Below are positions 1-7,376 of a stretch of DNA of 45,600 bases, one piece after another. The stretch spans positions 1-45,600 of the forward strand of contig DATCIS010000011.1 in NCBI GenBank assembly GCA_036507655.1. The letters are read 5' to 3'. A program made the translations under genes and the position numbers. The stretch is from 2-01-FULL-49-22 sp036507655. Its GTDB lineage: Bacteria > Patescibacteriota > Saccharimonadia > Saccharimonadales > UBA10212. Below the pieces are notes generated by a model. It saw only the letters and a list, made by a program, of their open reading frames with translations. It did not search any database and was not told the DNA's origin. Positions within the stretch are counted from its first letter, which is position 1; each line of letters begins with the position of its first letter.

Positions 1-1046
1 GCGTATTCTACCTCAGCGCAGGTTGTGCTAATTTGGACCTTCTTACCCTTCAGCTTGCAATCGTAACCGTTAGCATGCTGCAGACCAAAATTATGACCTA
101 TCTCATGGGAGAAGCTATAGGCATCGATCGCAGTTGCGCCATTAAACCACGAAAAATGACTCCCGCCGACTTCGGCGAGTCCCAGAAATTGGCAAACGGG
201 TGACTGGGGTAACAGAAAAACAAAATATGAATAGCCGGATAAATCCACCCCTTGGCTTGCCGCTCCAGCTATAGCTGCTTCGGCCCATTCTAGGAAGGCG
301 CAACCAAAGGCAGCCCCAGGCTCGTCATTGCGGTTGGGTATACTGATCTTAAAGATGCTACTACCTTCAAGTGAGGCCTTTTTATAGGATGCCTGTTTAA
401 TAAAAGCGTTGGTTGACTTTGGCCCGCTGAAAAAAGCGGTTGAAATAGTAGCATCTGTAGCGGCTGCGTATGAAATATTGGAAAAGTTGACTTTAATAGC
501 GGCGACTTTCTGGGGTCCTAATACTTTAGGCAGTACGGCTGCTTGCAGGACTTCTGTAGATTCAACGGCTATGCCTGAAGCAGTATTATCGGCGGCTAGT
601 GCTGTACTTGTCCCTATGCTAGCAGTACTTGGCTTACTGCCTTTTATTTTGATCCGGGAACCGGGCTGTATTTTGGGTTTCTCTTTAAAATTCAGCCGAA
701 TGTGCTGGCGGTCATCTGTAACTATCCCGTAATAGTCATCATTGAAATTATAGGCATGCTCACGATCTTCATCTTGAACTGTATCGGAATGAGGGGCGAC
801 TATGATTTCTAGTTTTCCCTCAAGGGTAATTGGCGAGCTGGCCTTAGCAAAAACAAGGAAATATGAACCAGTAACTCCGATAATTGCGGCAAAAATTATA
901 AGGTGGGGCCATTTGAATTTGAGATTACTATGAAAAATCTTTTGCGTTGATTTGGTGTACTTTACTGGTGCCCTGGAGATAGACAAGTCGCTACCGGAGG
1001 TTTTATGTGAAGCAGGCTTCCTTTTAGGCAATGTAAATTTGTACAT
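1..1046 (-). CDS. Secreted or anchored M11-like (gametolysin-type) zinc metalloprotease, partial (3' end outside window)
   Basis: An open reading frame runs from ATG at 1046 to the window edge without a stop, about 348 codons. Residues 1-45 are basic and Ser/Thr-rich. A single hydrophobic segment around residues 47-69 (HLIIFAAIIGVTGSYFLVF) looks like a signal anchor, so the rest should be outside the cell. Near the visible end lies SHEIGHNFGLQHAN, the metzincin zinc site HExxHxxGxxH (about 74-106). Its three His bind Zn and its Glu is catalytic. The HNxGLxHA form is typical of peptidase family M11. The middle region, with GxxVxVxL-like beta segments, looks like a prodomain. The substrate is unknown; a role against host or neighbour proteins is only an inference. 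The catalytic domain continues beyond the window, so the family call rests on the motif. Confidence 0.8.
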   Translation of the reverse strand, partial: MYKFTLPKRKPASHKTSGSDLSISRAPVKYTKSTQKIFHSNLKFKWPHLIIFAAIIGVTGSYFLVFAKASSPITLEGKLEIIVAPHSDTVQDEDREHAYNFNDDYYGIVTDDRQHIRLNFKEKPKIQPGSRIKIKGSKPSTASIGTSTALAADNTASGIAVESTEVLQAAVLPKVLGPQKVAAIKVNFSNISYAAATDATISTAFFSGPKSTNAFIKQASYKKASLEGSSIFKISIPNRNDEPGAAFGCAFLEWAEAAIAGAASQGVDLSGYSYFVFLLPQSPVCQFLGLAEVGGSHFSWFNGATAIDAYSFSHEIGHNFGLQHANGYDCKLKGKKVQISTTCAEVEY

Positions 1047-1192
1047 ACCGCGAAATTATTGTTCTTTTATTATTCGCTTCAAGTGTAATTTATAGTTGTT
1101 ATGCTTGTCAAAGAGATTAGTCAACGGTTATCGTGGCAAATATTGATTAAAGCTTCTCTGGCTGAGCGTATGGGTCTAGTACCGGAGAGAGC

Positions 1193-1798
1193 TTAAAGAG
1201 ATAATGAGTATCTGAAAGATCCGCCCGGTACGCAAGATAAGTTGAAGTTGGCGCTGCCGTTTCCACGGCTTGAGTAATTCACTTGCCCACCGGACTGACA
1301 GCTTTGTTTTCTGGTGTTGTTAGTAATATTGACAGCTTTCCAGCCTAGACTTTGGCCTATATCAACACTAGTACTCGCGCCAGTGCCGGTTACCCGGCCG
1401 GAATAACTGATGTACGGGTCGCCATTAACAATCCAACCGCCGACACACCGCCAGTCAGTGATGGTTTGGGTAGTGCTTAAACCGAAGCTGGCAATACTCG
1501 GAGTAGCCGTGCCGCTCCAGCCGCCAAGCGTGTGAATCGTACCACCTGTCGTGCAGTTGGTGGTATAGTCGATTGTTACCCGAACGAGGCATGAACCTGA
1601 AGTTGTACAGGATACGCTTTGACGCGCCTGGCTGAAGGCTGAAGTAAACGCATCGGTCAACTGCCGTTGCATCGTTTCAATCTGGCCGGTAGTCATACCT
1701 CTATTGGTTGGGTCCGGAATATTACGGGCTAGGGTGAACGCCCCGATGGCTACCACGCCGGCTATAGTCAGACCCGCTAAAATTTGACCGAACTTCAC
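1193..1798 (-). CDS. Hypothetical secreted protein, Ser/Thr/Gly/Asn-rich
   Basis: I do not recognise this 201-residue protein. It starts with GTG, preceded by a good GGAGG ribosome site about 6 nt upstream. The N-terminus (MKFGQILAGLTIAGVVAIGAF) is a basic-then-hydrophobic signal peptide or anchor. The mature part is rich in Ser, Thr, Gly and Asn and contains several Cys (for example SCTTSGSC), consistent with an extracellular disulfide-bonded beta protein. It resembles the small pilin-like or surface proteins common in this group, but it has no GFTLxE pilin cleavage motif. It lies downstream of tRNA-Gln and upstream of the metalloprotease, on the same strand. Confidence 0.7.
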   Translation of the reverse strand: MKFGQILAGLTIAGVVAIGAFTLARNIPDPTNRGMTTGQIETMQRQLTDAFTSAFSQARQSVSCTTSGSCLVRVTIDYTTNCTTGGTIHTLGGWSGTATPSIASFGLSTTQTITDWRCVGGWIVNGDPYISYSGRVTGTGASTSVDIGQSLGWKAVNITNNTRKQSCQSGGQVNYSSRGNGSANFNLSCVPGGSFRYSLSL

Positions 1799-1889
1799 AA
1801 TGTGCCTCCGTGACGGTCTTTACGCTTATAGTTATAAACTTTGTTGGCGCAAACTACAATGATCACGGCTATCTCTGGTAAACAGTTAC

Positions 1890-1963
1890 TGGCTGGGGAG
1901 GAGGGATTCGAACCCCCGATCCTGGGACCAGAACCCAGTGCCTTACCGCTTGGCCACTCCCCA
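1890..1963 (-). tRNA. tRNA-Gln (anticodon CTG), CCA encoded
   Basis: The complementary strand folds as a full cloverleaf. The acceptor is TGGGGAG/CTCCCCA, the anticodon stem is CTGGG/CCCAG with loop TTCTGGT (anticodon CTG), and the T-loop is TTCGAAT. Discriminator G and an encoded CCA follow. The U1-A72 acceptor end is typical of bacterial tRNA-Gln. Confidence 0.95.
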
Positions 1964-2005
1964 TTATCTACCCCTGTTATTATATCTTATCTGTAAAAAG
2001 ACCTC

Positions 2006-2011
2006 TATAAT
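2006..2011 (+). promoter_or_regulatory. -10 box of a probable leaderless promoter
   Basis: A perfect TATAAT lies 8 nt before the ATG at 2020, so transcription should begin at or next to the start codon. No Shine-Dalgarno sequence precedes the ATG, which fits leaderless translation. No clear -35 box is visible. Confidence 0.6.
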
Positions 2012-2019
2012 AGCTTCCG

Positions 2020-2514
2020 ATGAAACCCATCCAGCGTGAATATCTACGCAGTACAATTTTCGGGATAGAAGACAGTTTAGTATCGACCACCGGGCTGATA
2101 GCCGGGCTTAGCGTCGGTGCTGACAGCCGAAGGATAGTTCTACTTGGTGGTGTTGTGGCTATTATGGTCGAGGCGGTTTCGATGGGCGCTGGTGAATATC
2201 TGAGTGATGACGCCGTGGCCGAGCTTGATAAAATTAAGCGCCATCGTGATAGCCCCTTAGTTAGCGGTTCTATAATGTTAATTTCCTATTTACTGGCCGG
2301 TTTTTTACCTTTAGCGCCTGTCATATTCATTAGCTACCCTGGTTCTGTATGGTATAGCGTAATCCTAGCATTAGTCGGCCTTTTTCTCCTAGGTTTTCTT
2401 AAGGGTAAATTGCTTCATACCAGCCCGTTCCGCGGTGGCCTGAAAATCTTAATTGTCGGTGGGCTGGCTACGGCCTTTGGGTTAGTCGTGGGATCTGTCT
2501 TCAAGCTGCAATGA
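2020..2514 (+). CDS. VIT1/CCC1-family membrane transporter
   Basis: This 164-residue integral membrane protein matches the VIT1/CCC1 family, which moves Fe2+ or Mn2+ across membranes. The N-terminal block is typical: REYLRSTIFGIEDSLVSTTG followed by a glycine-rich helix, then AVSMGAGEYLS at about residue 64. About five hydrophobic segments are visible. It is shorter than the usual 220-250 residues because the cytosolic insert between TM2 and TM3 is reduced to about 20 residues (DDAVAELDKIKRHRD). The next gene overlaps it by 4 nt (ATGA), so the two are translationally coupled. Metal specificity cannot be read from the sequence. Confidence 0.85.
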   Translation: MKPIQREYLRSTIFGIEDSLVSTTGLIAGLSVGADSRRIVLLGGVVAIMVEAVSMGAGEYLSDDAVAELDKIKRHRDSPLVSGSIMLISYLLAGFLPLAPVIFISYPGSVWYSVILALVGLFLLGFLKGKLLHTSPFRGGLKILIVGGLATAFGLVVGSVFKLQ

Positions 2515-2735
2515 AACGAGTCTACAGAGCAATCCGTAAAGTAGTCATAGCTATAATAGGTTCAGTTGTAGTGGCTCTGGGTATCATTCTGATACCCCTT
2601 CCCGGCCCCGGTATTTTGGTGACCGTTGCTGGCTTGGCAATTCTCTCGCTGGAATTTGAGTGGGCCGAAAAGCACCTTCTGTATTTCAAGAAAAAACTTC
2701 GCCTGGTTATTGAAAAATCCCGAAAAAAGATCTAG
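2511..2735 (+). CDS. PGPGW-type small membrane protein
   Basis: This 74-residue protein has an amphipathic basic start and two hydrophobic segments separated by IPLPGPGILVTVAG, the signature loop of the PGPGW putative transmembrane family (PF09656). The C-terminal third is basic and cytosolic (LLYFKKKLRLVIEKSRKKI). Its start codon overlaps the stop of the VIT1/CCC1 gene, so the two are probably one operon. The family's function is unknown. Confidence 0.8.
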   Translation: MKRVYRAIRKVVIAIIGSVVVALGIILIPLPGPGILVTVAGLAILSLEFEWAEKHLLYFKKKLRLVIEKSRKKI

Positions 2736-2759
2736 ATCAAAATCAAATACTTGAAAAGC

Positions 2760-2787
2760 GTCAAGGTTGAACCTACCTTGACCTTTC
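2760..2787 (+). terminator. Probable intrinsic terminator after the VIT1-PGPGW pair
   Basis: A perfect 8-bp stem GTCAAGGT/ACCTTGAC with a 7-nt loop is followed by CTTTCT. It sits between convergent genes. The T-tract is weak. Confidence 0.5.
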
Positions 2788-2836
2788 TAGCGAGCAGATA
2801 TAATTACTCAATCTGCGAGCTTTACTTGTTAAGTAT

Positions 2837-3430
2837 TTATAGGAATTGGGCAACTTCTGACCAGTTTACAACATGCCACCAGTTCTCAATATATTCAGGG
2901 CGGCGGTTTTGGTACTTCAAATAATAGGCGTGCTCCCAGACATCCAGCCCCAAAAGCGGTTTTTTGCCCTCCATCAGCGGGCTGTCCTGGTTGGCTGTCG
3001 AGTAAATTTCAAAGTCGTCACCGTTCTTAACTAACCACGCCCAACCCGAGCCGAAACGGTTGGTGGCCGTTTCAGAAAATTGGTTTTTAAATTGGTCGAA
3101 GCCGCCGAATTTGGAGTTTATTACATCCGCAATCTGGCCTGCCGGCTCTTTGGCGCCTCCAGGCTGCATTATCTGCCAAAACAGACTGTGGTTGGCGTGC
3201 CCGCCGCCGTTATTCTGCACCGCCGTTCTGACATCTTCCGGCAGACTTTTGACGTCGGAGAGGATTTCTTCGATTGTTTTTTTCTGCCAATCCGGATATT
3301 TGTCTAAAGCGGCATTCAACTTCTCTACATAAGCCCCGTGGTGTTTACCGTGATGGATTTCCATGGTTTTGGCATCGATATATGGCTCGAGCGCGTCAAA
3401 GTCATACCCCAAATCCGGCAATTTAAACAT
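2837..3430 (-). CDS. sodA: Superoxide dismutase, Mn type (Fe/Mn family)
   Basis: This cytosolic enzyme converts superoxide to O2 and H2O2. The 197-residue chain is full length. The four metal ligands are visible: His26 in EIHHGKHHGAY, His81 in GGGHANHSLFW, and Asp163 and His167 in GLDVWEHAYYL. The stretch STANQDSPLMEG before the last ligands resembles the Gln-containing Mn-type signature rather than the Fe-type. The ATG is preceded by AGAGGG. A separate small membrane-protein gene lies upstream. Metal preference is predicted, not proven. Confidence 0.95.
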   Translation of the reverse strand: MFKLPDLGYDFDALEPYIDAKTMEIHHGKHHGAYVEKLNAALDKYPDWQKKTIEEILSDVKSLPEDVRTAVQNNGGGHANHSLFWQIMQPGGAKEPAGQIADVINSKFGGFDQFKNQFSETATNRFGSGWAWLVKNGDDFEIYSTANQDSPLMEGKKPLLGLDVWEHAYYLKYQNRRPEYIENWWHVVNWSEVAQFL

Positions 3431-3475
3431 ATTCCCTCTTTCTATCTGCCTAATCTGTGCGGCGCGTAAGTCGTG

Positions 3476-3958
3476 TTATTTTTTAGACCAGCCGCTGACC
3501 AAATTAACACTATACACAACCAAGAATAGAAGTGCCGTAACTTCGATTACAGTCCACCAGCTGGGGCTTTGTTCCAAAAACTTGCCAAAAAAGCCGCTGT
3601 TGGAGAGTTCGCCGGCCGCGCCCTCAGATACTAGGCGCAGGTTTTGCACAAACCAAAAACCGGCTACCAGTATTGCTAAGAGGCCGCCAACCATTCTAAA
3701 GCCGGTCATCAGCGGCAATTTAAACAGGCTAATAGCCGCCCAAACTTCAGCTATGATTATACCTACAGCCCAGACCGCTGGCGTATCAAGACCGATACTT
3801 TCTAACCAGTCCCTAAAATCACCAAAGCCGATTGCCTGCAGCACTGCCATGACGATAAGAACAACGCCAGCAAGGCCCGTAATGTTCCATTCTCGGGATG
3901 TTAGTTTTTGCGGGACCGTCATTTGTGTCCACCCTTTTAGTTGAGCTTGCACTGCCAT
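3476..3958 (-). CDS. Hypothetical four-helix membrane protein (DoxX-like topology)
   Basis: This 160-residue protein has four hydrophobic segments, at about residues 27-45, 60-80, 86-106 and 133-153, and a short polar start. The size and topology resemble the DoxX/DUF4149-like small membrane proteins, but no diagnostic motif is visible, so function is left open. GAGGG lies 7 nt before the chosen ATG. It sits just upstream of sodA on the same strand with a 45-nt gap, so co-transcription with the dismutase is possible. Confidence 0.6.
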   Translation of the reverse strand: MAVQAQLKGWTQMTVPQKLTSREWNITGLAGVVLIVMAVLQAIGFGDFRDWLESIGLDTPAVWAVGIIIAEVWAAISLFKLPLMTGFRMVGGLLAILVAGFWFVQNLRLVSEGAAGELSNSGFFGKFLEQSPSWWTVIEVTALLFLVVYSVNLVSGWSKK

Positions 3959-4072
3959 GTTTATCCCTCACTTTTTAACTTATAGCTTAATAATACAACA
4001 AAACGGGAATTAGGAAATAGGAAATAGCTAACTGTTAATTTCTATTTTCTGTTTGCTTCTCTCCATTTGTCG

Positions 4073-4160
4073 GCGGCTTCGCCGTATGAGGGACAACCAA
4101 GGGTTTTCCCTCATCGCGCCGGGTACGGAATGAATCCGATACTCGGGCTGCTCCTTTTCC
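4073..4160. repeat. 88-nt structured intergenic element, copy 1
   Basis: It starts with a CGGC-TTC-GCCG mini-hairpin. A strong hairpin follows, ATGAGGGA (4086-4093) pairing with TCCCTCAT (4107-4114), with an inner AACC/GGTT stem. Next come a variable hairpin and a conserved GGGCTGCTCCTTTTCC tail. A second copy lies at 22706-22794. Here it begins directly at the trmD stop codon. Confidence 0.75.
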
Positions 4161-4814
4161 TTATTTGGATGCTTGTTTAGACTGATTTTTACGCCATTCT
4201 TCTATTTGGGCGTGGTGGCCGGACAGCAACACCTGAGGGACTTTCATTCCCTGGAATTCTTCAGGCCGGGTATACTGTGGATACTCAACTACGCCGGCTT
4301 GGCTGAAACTCTCGCGCTCAGCACTGGTTTCGCCGCCCAACACTCCCGGGATTAAACGCGTCACAGCATCGATTACCACCATCGCCGGAAGCTCGCCACC
4401 TGTTAAAACGTATTCGCCGATGGAGAATTGTTTATCAACTACGGAGGTGGTGCGTTCGTCATAGCCCTCATAGCGACCGCAAATAATAATCAGGCCGGCT
4501 TCGGTGGATGCGAATTCGCGAGCTATTTTCTGATTAAACAGCTCTCCTCGGGGTGTCATTAACAAAACGTGTGCTCCGGGGTCGGTTTTTTTGGCTTTCT
4601 CAACGGCCGCAAACAGCGGTTCGGGTTTGAGCACCATGCCATCCCCGCCCCCATAAGGTGTATCGTCGACCTGTTTTCTTGGCCCAAGGCCAAAGTCACG
4701 CAGATTTATCAGTTCATATTCAACCAGTTTTTTTTCCTGCGCCTTCCATAGCATGCTGGCATTCAGCACCCCCTCAAATATCTCCGGAAACAAAGTTATA
4801 ACCTTGATTTTCAT
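4161..4814 (-). CDS. trmD: tRNA (guanine-N1)-methyltransferase TrmD
   Basis: TrmD methylates G37 next to the anticodon using S-adenosylmethionine and prevents +1 frameshifting. The 217-residue chain has the SPOUT knot features: an N-terminal MKIKVITLFPEIFEGV strand, DDTPYGGGDGMVLKPEP at about residue 52, LIIICGRYEGYDER, and the AdoMet loop SIGEYVLTGGELPAMVV. The C-terminal helical domain is shorter than in Escherichia coli (about 255 residues). It follows khpA by 15 nt in a compact rpsP-khpA-trmD operon. The usual rimM between khpA and trmD is absent. Confidence 0.95.
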   Translation of the reverse strand: MKIKVITLFPEIFEGVLNASMLWKAQEKKLVEYELINLRDFGLGPRKQVDDTPYGGGDGMVLKPEPLFAAVEKAKKTDPGAHVLLMTPRGELFNQKIAREFASTEAGLIIICGRYEGYDERTTSVVDKQFSIGEYVLTGGELPAMVVIDAVTRLIPGVLGGETSAERESFSQAGVVEYPQYTRPEEFQGMKVPQVLLSGHHAQIEEWRKNQSKQASK

Positions 4815-4829
4815 GATTGATCTTTGGGA

Positions 4830-5327
4830 CTAAACGTCTAAATCGTCGAGCTCTTCGAGTTCTTTGCGTGTCCTGCTGATGACGTCCGAAGTGTCTTTGG
4901 TTTTGGCTTCGATTTTCTCCAAGTCTTCGTCTTCGGATACGTCTATATCGTCAGCAGCCTTAGGCGGCTGGTAAGTCGGCTCATCAGCCACAGCAGTTAT
5001 TACTTCTTTTTCCGGTTTTTTCTCTGCCCTGTCTACTGTCTCCTGTCTACTGTCTACCCTGTCTCTGTTTGGTGGTGGTCCGGTATCGACGATTTTTAGG
5101 TTGTAACGAGCGTCATTTTTAGTACCCAATGCCCGCAAAAGCGTCCGTAGACTCTGGGCGGTCGAGCCCCTTTTACCAATAACCCTGCCTAAATCTTCAG
5201 GATCAACCGTCAGCTCGAGTAGAACACCCTTTTCGTCGATTCTTCTATCTACTTTTACCGCATCCGGCTTGCCGACGAGTGATTTTACGATGTATTCAAC
5301 AAATTGCTGGTCTATACTTACTGCCAT
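4830..5327 (-). CDS. khpA: KH-domain RNA-binding protein KhpA with acidic tail
   Basis: Residues 1-80 form a KH domain like KhpA/YlqC, which binds RNA and in Gram-positive bacteria works with KhpB in cell-length and translation control. The GxxG loop is visible in DLGRVIGKRGSTAQSLRTLL. The family is usually about 75-80 residues. Here another 85 residues follow, very acidic and probably disordered (DDIDVSEDEDLEKIEAK). The DNA of the tail contains a short near-tandem repeat of CTGTCTAC around 5028-5064. The start has a strong AAGGAG site. A TATAAT box lies about 40 nt upstream, so it has its own promoter inside the rpsP-trmD cluster. Confidence 0.9.
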   Translation of the reverse strand: MAVSIDQQFVEYIVKSLVGKPDAVKVDRRIDEKGVLLELTVDPEDLGRVIGKRGSTAQSLRTLLRALGTKNDARYNLKIVDTGPPPNRDRVDSRQETVDRAEKKPEKEVITAVADEPTYQPPKAADDIDVSEDEDLEKIEAKTKDTSDVISRTRKELEELDDLDV

Positions 5328-5366
5328 TGGTCTCTCCTTACCTCGCAGAAACTAAATTGTAAAATC

Positions 5367-5372
5367 ATTATA
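5367..5372 (-). promoter_or_regulatory. -10 box of the khpA promoter
   Basis: The minus strand reads TATAAT here, 39 nt before the khpA ATG, with AAGGAG in the leader. No good -35 box is seen at 17 nt. Confidence 0.5.
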
Positions 5373-5414
5373 ACACCTCCGCCTGTCCAAGCGAGCCATC
5401 AAAAATCTGAAGCC

Positions 5415-5559
5415 CTCAGAATAATTATCCTGAGCGAGCTACAACCTTCAACCAAACTCAACCTTCCCCCAAGTGGAGCCGGGCCGGTAGGCTGTGGAGA
5501 TGCGATAATTTTTTACGCAGCTCAGACAGCCTACCGTCCGCGCGTGAACGGTTTGGTTG
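5415..5559. repeat. Nested inverted-repeat region between rpsP and khpA
   Basis: A near-perfect 20-nt palindrome (CTCAG...CTGAG) lies at 5415-5434. An outer stem CAACCAAAC/GTTTGGTTG (5449-5457 with 5551-5559) encloses a perfect GGTAGGCTGT/ACAGCCTACC stem (5486-5495 with 5526-5535). No coding frame explains it. It could be a structured leader or 3' end on the minus strand, or a small palindromic repeat. Confidence 0.55.
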
Positions 5560-5581
5560 GAGTTTTGTGGCGAGCGAACTT

Positions 5582-6094
5582 CTAGTTTTTCGAATCGGGT
5601 TGAGGATTTTCCGGTGGCGAGCTCTCTTCGGCTTCAGGCTCAGGCTTGGCTTCTTCGGCTGCCGGTTCAGGCGCTTCTTGTGACTCCTCAGCTGGGATTT
5701 CCGCTTCTGCAGGTGCCTCAGCTGCCTCTTCAGCCTCCGGTGCTTCTTCTGGTGCTTTAGCCTCTGGCTCTGGAGCACCTTCCGGACGCGTGCTACGCCG
5801 TTTATCCGGATTACGAACATCTTTTTTCTTCGGTGCCGGAACCTGCACCCACTCCGGTAATTTAATCTTTTCACTCTTTAGGAGCTTAATCACTCTCGTT
5901 GACGGCTGGGCGCCATTTGCCAGGTAGGATTGGAGTTTATCCTTGTCAAAATTCGATTGTTTGGAGTGGGGGTCGTAATTGCCTAAATAAGCCACCACCC
6001 TTCCACTGCTCGGGTGGAAGCGGCTATCTTGAACTATCATTCTGAACTGGGCGTAACCAGACCTCCCGGTCCGTTGCATTCTGATTGCTAACAT
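5582..6094 (-). CDS. rpsP: 30S ribosomal protein bS16 with long acidic tail
   Basis: Residues 1-85 are a normal bS16 (MLAIRMQRTGRSGYAQFRMIVQDSR, then GRVVAYLGNYDPH), which stabilises the 16S rRNA 5' domain. Typical bS16 ends near 80-90 residues. This one has about 80 more, dominated by Glu, Ala, Pro and Ser and probably disordered. The KhpA and bL25 genes of this window carry similar acidic tails. The gene opens the rpsP-khpA-trmD cluster, 40 nt after rnc. Confidence 0.95.
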   Translation of the reverse strand: MLAIRMQRTGRSGYAQFRMIVQDSRFHPSSGRVVAYLGNYDPHSKQSNFDKDKLQSYLANGAQPSTRVIKLLKSEKIKLPEWVQVPAPKKKDVRNPDKRRSTRPEGAPEPEAKAPEEAPEAEEAAEAPAEAEIPAEESQEAPEPAAEEAKPEPEAEESSPPENPQPDSKN

Positions 6095-6134
6095 GTCTTG
6101 GCCATTCTACAGATAAGAAACAGATAAATCAACC

Positions 6135-6845
6135 TTAAGCTCGGTGTCCTTCTTCCTTGAGATAGTATTTTAGGGCTTGGGTAGCTGCCATTACCTGTGC
6201 AGCTTGTTTAGATGCGCCCTCACCTTCTCCGCGCTTCTCATCATTTACAAAAACTCCGACCGTGAATTTTTTATCATGATCGGGACCCTCTTCTTGTAAT
6301 ACTTTGTATACCGGCGTAAAGCCTTCACGATTCTGCACTAGTTCCTGCAAGCGCGACTTCGGATCCAACCAAGAACCGCTCTGTAGAATCTCCTCAAACA
6401 TCGGTAGCAGACTCTTCTTAATGAAGGTTTTGGCGGCTTTGTAACCTTTTTCGAGATAAACCGCACCAACTACCGATTCGTAGCAATTAGCTAAAATTTG
6501 CTGGCGGGCCCGTTCGCTGCCGCGTTTCTCGCCCCGGCTTAGTCGTAGCAACGGCTCAAAACCCAACCGCGAAGCTGCTTCACTGATACTTTCAGTGCGA
6601 ACCAAGGAACTACGCCAGTTGGTCAGCACCCCTTCAGGCTCAGAGTAACTGGCGTACAAATGCTCGGTCACCACTAATTCCAGTACTGCATCGCCTAAAA
6701 ATTCCAGGCGTTCGTTGTGTTCGGTGACTGTTTTCCGGTGCTCGTTAAGGTACGAGCGGTGCGTAAAGGCGGTAATCAGCAGCTCGGTATTTTTAAAATC
6801 GCCAAATTGGGCTTGGGCGAAAGCTTGGTATTTGGAAACGTCCAT
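6135..6845 (-). CDS. rnc: Ribonuclease III
   Basis: RNase III cleaves double-stranded RNA, including rRNA precursors. The 236-residue chain carries the catalytic signature HNERLEFLGDAVLELVV at about residue 43, with its Mg2+-binding Glu and Asp. A later Glu lies in ANCYESVVGAVYLEKGY. A C-terminal dsRNA-binding domain starts at about residue 163 (DPKSRLQELVQNREGFTPVY). It lies between the NUDIX gene and rpsP on the same strand with gaps of 20 and 40 nt, consistent with one RNA/translation operon. Confidence 0.96.
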   Translation of the reverse strand: MDVSKYQAFAQAQFGDFKNTELLITAFTHRSYLNEHRKTVTEHNERLEFLGDAVLELVVTEHLYASYSEPEGVLTNWRSSLVRTESISEAASRLGFEPLLRLSRGEKRGSERARQQILANCYESVVGAVYLEKGYKAAKTFIKKSLLPMFEEILQSGSWLDPKSRLQELVQNREGFTPVYKVLQEEGPDHDKKFTVGVFVNDEKRGEGEGASKQAAQVMAATQALKYYLKEEGHRA

Positions 6846-6865
6846 CAGATTAAATATACTCCGTA

Positions 6866-7369
6866 TTAGAGATTCTTCTGCCTGATTGTTTTCAGCGCCA
6901 TTAAAATCAGTTTGCCGATATCTTCGTACTCAATCTTATCCAGGGCATCTTGAACCGGTAGCCAGGCTATGTTGTTCATCCATTTTTCCGGGTTAACCCC
7001 GTCGCTGTCACCCTCCGCCGCCACCAAATAAATCTCGGTCGTCATCAGTATCAAACTGTTATGGCGGCGGTACCGGAAGTTAATTTTGCCCAGCCAGTCC
7101 ATCACCCGCATATGCTGCAAGCCGGTTTCTTCGCGGATCTCGCGCTCGGCTGTCTGGCGGGGGTTTTCACCCTCCTCAATATGCCCCTTAGGAATAGTCC
7201 AGCGGCCCTTTGAGTCCTGGATGAGTAATATCTCCACAACGTCTTGCTTACCCGTTTTGCGGCGAAAGATTATTCCACCGGCAGTCGGCTCGCGGACCAC
7301 TTCGGATATGACAGGTCGGTGACGGCGAACAAATTGGCGGATACCCGCTATCGGTCTGGGTCTCTTCAT
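6866..7369 (-). CDS. NUDIX hydrolase
   Basis: This 167-residue protein carries a perfect Nudix box, G-x5-E-x7-REUxEE-x-GU, in GHIEEGENPRQTAEREIREE followed by TGL, about residues 71-93. It is preceded by SKGRWTIPKG, as in MutT/Ap4A-type enzymes. These cleave nucleoside diphosphates linked to another group; the actual substrate is not evident. A longer frame upstream overlaps nusB heavily, so I place the start at the ATG 7 nt after the nusB stop (MKRPRPIAGIRQ). The KRPRP start is basic. Confidence 0.85.
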   Translation of the reverse strand: MKRPRPIAGIRQFVRRHRPVISEVVREPTAGGIIFRRKTGKQDVVEILLIQDSKGRWTIPKGHIEEGENPRQTAEREIREETGLQHMRVMDWLGKINFRYRRHNSLILMTTEIYLVAAEGDSDGVNPEKWMNNIAWLPVQDALDKIEYEDIGKLILMALKTIRQKNL

Positions 7370-7376
7370 AAAATGC

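Noticed and set aside
409..732. Plus-strand open frame of 107 codons over the metalloprotease gene
   Set aside because: It lies antisense to a frame with a signal anchor and a clear zinc-binding motif, has no ribosome site and its translation resembles nothing.
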